Assembly: GCF_000147335.1 (NCBI RefSeq)
Contig: NC_014533.1
Location: 310,001 to 374,000, forward strand
DNA: 64,000 nucleotides
Source: Gloeothece verrucosa PCC 7822
GTDB taxonomy: Bacteria > Cyanobacteriota > Cyanobacteriia > Cyanobacteriales > Microcystaceae
Reading direction: 5' to 3'
This document shows, piece after piece, positions 62,941-64,000 of the stretch. The notes under the pieces were generated by a model. It worked only from the letters and a program-made list of their open reading frames with translations. It had not been told where the DNA came from and did not search any database. The stretch's first letter is position 1. The number at the start of each line of letters is the position of its first letter. A program made the translations under genes and the position numbers.

Positions 62941-63891
62941 ATGTTAACGATTCTCGAATACCTATTATTGGCTGCTTTGATAGCACTAGATTTAATCATC
63001 AGCCGTTGGATAGGACAGCAATCCTATAGCTGGATGCCACCTGAAGCGACGGCAGAAGCACGACGGGTTGACGAATTATTTAGTTTTTTAGTCACAGCCG
63101 GAGCCTTTATATACATAGGAGTAATCAGCGTAATACTTTATTCAATTCTTTTTTTCAGAGCAAAAGAAGATGATTATAGTGAAGGACATCCTGGCCGGGG
63201 AAATTGGAAAATAGAAGTTCTTTGGACAGTTATACCAATTATTTTAGTAATGTGGTTAGCTATTCAAAGCTATAGTATTTACGGAGAATTAGATATATCA
63301 GGGTTATCTAAGTTAGTACAACTGGTTAATCCTTTAGAAAAAGCCGCTTATGCCAAAAGCTTTGATCATCAAAGCAACAGCCGCCAAGAGGTTAGCAACC
63401 AAAAAGTTGATGAAGACATTCAAGTTTTTGTCAAGCAGTGGCAATGGTATTTTCGCTATAAAAACGGCTTAGAAACTCATGAACTTCACTTACCGTTAAA
63501 CGAAACAGTACGTTTAGTGATGAATTCACTAGATGTAATTCATGGCTTCTATGTTCCGGAATTTAGGCTCAAACAAGATATTTTTCCTAATCGCACTATT
63601 ACTTTTGTTTTTAGTCCAACCCGAGCCGGAAAATATCGCTTACAAGATTCTCAATTCAGTGGAACTTATTTTTCTTTAATGCAGGCCAATGTTTATGTTG
63701 AATCTCCTCAAGAGTACAATCAATGGCTTAATAAAGCGGCTAATGCTCAAATAAAAACTCAAGAAAATGAGCGGATTGCCAGCGAACAAGAGTGGGGTGC
63801 GGAACCGGTTCCGCACCAATCCTTAAAAGCAGAAAATTTGCGCCCTGAACCCAGCAAAAAACCACTTTTTAATAGTGGTTGGCAAAGTTAA
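62941..63891 (+). CDS. ctaC: Cytochrome/quinol oxidase subunit II without Cu-A site (ARTO-type)
   Basis: This 316-residue protein is subunit II of a haem-copper terminal oxidase, with two membrane helices (about 3-25 and 48-75, plus WKIEVLWTVIPIILVMWLA) and a periplasmic cupredoxin domain. The Cu-A motif CSxxCGxxHxxM is replaced by DSQFSGTYFSLM: both Cys and the His are gone, while the Met remains. This is the pattern of quinol-type or alternative respiratory terminal oxidases in cyanobacteria, which do not take electrons from cytochrome c through Cu-A. The next gene, subunit I or a neighbour, begins 15 bases downstream. Confidence 0.9.
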   Translation: MLTILEYLLLAALIALDLIISRWIGQQSYSWMPPEATAEARRVDELFSFLVTAGAFIYIGVISVILYSILFFRAKEDDYSEGHPGRGNWKIEVLWTVIPIILVMWLAIQSYSIYGELDISGLSKLVQLVNPLEKAAYAKSFDHQSNSRQEVSNQKVDEDIQVFVKQWQWYFRYKNGLETHELHLPLNETVRLVMNSLDVIHGFYVPEFRLKQDIFPNRTITFVFSPTRAGKYRLQDSQFSGTYFSLMQANVYVESPQEYNQWLNKAANAQIKTQENERIASEQEWGAEPVPHQSLKAENLRPEPSKKPLFNSGWQS

Positions 63892-63905
63892 TTAACGAAT
63901 AACTA

Positions 63906-64000
63906 ATGACCAATCAAAGCCTTACCGAAACCAATAAAAACCGTCGCTCTGACAACCGATCAGAAAATAATTGGCGACGTTATTTAAGTTTTAGTACAGA
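63906..64000 (+). CDS. Partial gene following ctaC, probably oxidase subunit I
   Basis: An ATG at 63906 opens a frame to the right edge, giving MTNQSLTETNKNRRSDNRSE and about 11 more residues. The visible part is a hydrophilic leader. By position after ctaC it is most likely the oxidase subunit I gene; the sequence shown is too short to confirm. Confidence 0.6.
   Translation, partial: MTNQSLTETNKNRRSDNRSENNWRRYLSFST

Overview
The window looks like a cyanobacterial chromosome segment, probably from a unicellular AT-rich lineage of the Gloeothece/Cyanothece/Microcystis kind. The signs are two PEP-CTERM proteins, two DevBC(A)-type exporters, the phylloquinone genes menH and menC, RTX and SBBP beta-propeller proteins of cyanobacterial style, a cytochrome oxidase subunit II without Cu-A, and heptamer and palindromic repeats in the gaps. 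The genus is inferred. No tRNA, rRNA or CRISPR array was recognised.

Region A (about 1-22.5 kb, minus strand) reads as one biosynthetic locus. Its core is an enediyne/PUFA-type iterative polyketide synthase split into two proteins: KS-AT (19444-22512) and ACP-ACP-KR-DH-phosphopantetheinyl transferase-hotdog-hotdog thioesterase (14406-19427). Downstream come a small membrane protein, three tandem FAD-dependent halogenase-like proteins (8071-13746) and a carotenoid-cleavage-oxygenase-like protein (6456-7874) that has Arg at the third iron-ligand position. Further along are two PEP-CTERM proteins, a hydrolase and a DevB-DevC pair that runs off the left edge. I infer a halogenated polyene-type lipid that is exported. 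The enediyne maturation genes E3, E4 and E5 are not in the window.

Region B (about 22.5-30.3 kb) holds mixed genes: a small two-helix membrane protein resembling a channel pore, a ParA ATPase overlapping a repeat-rich partner, two small unknown genes, a lipoprotein, and menH-menC. The gaps are rich in short repeats.

Region C (about 30.6-55.6 kb) is a second, different assembly line. A fatty acyl-AMP ligase is transcribed to the right. A divergent operon runs to the left: small HTH protein, free ACP, CylC-like dimetal halogenase, fully reducing PKS module (KS-AT-DH-ER-KR-ACP), a module with a damaged KS (catalytic His to Gln) and a truncated AT, a 633-residue protein of unknown function carrying a TubC-type docking domain, an SDR dehydrogenase, a sulfotransferase and a secreted protein. 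A transporter and an SBBP/RTX protein lie beyond. No thioesterase or reductase release domain is visible, so the release step is unexplained. A strong sigma-70-type promoter and two identical-geometry inverted repeats lie in the divergent control region.

Region D (about 55.7-64 kb, plus strand) has a large RTX protein, a complete DevB-DevC-DevA exporter paralogous to the one at the left edge, and the start of a Cu-A-less terminal oxidase operon.

The strongest candidates for undescribed biology are the split enediyne-type PKS with three halogenases, and the non-elongating PKS module feeding a TubC-docked enzyme of unknown function.
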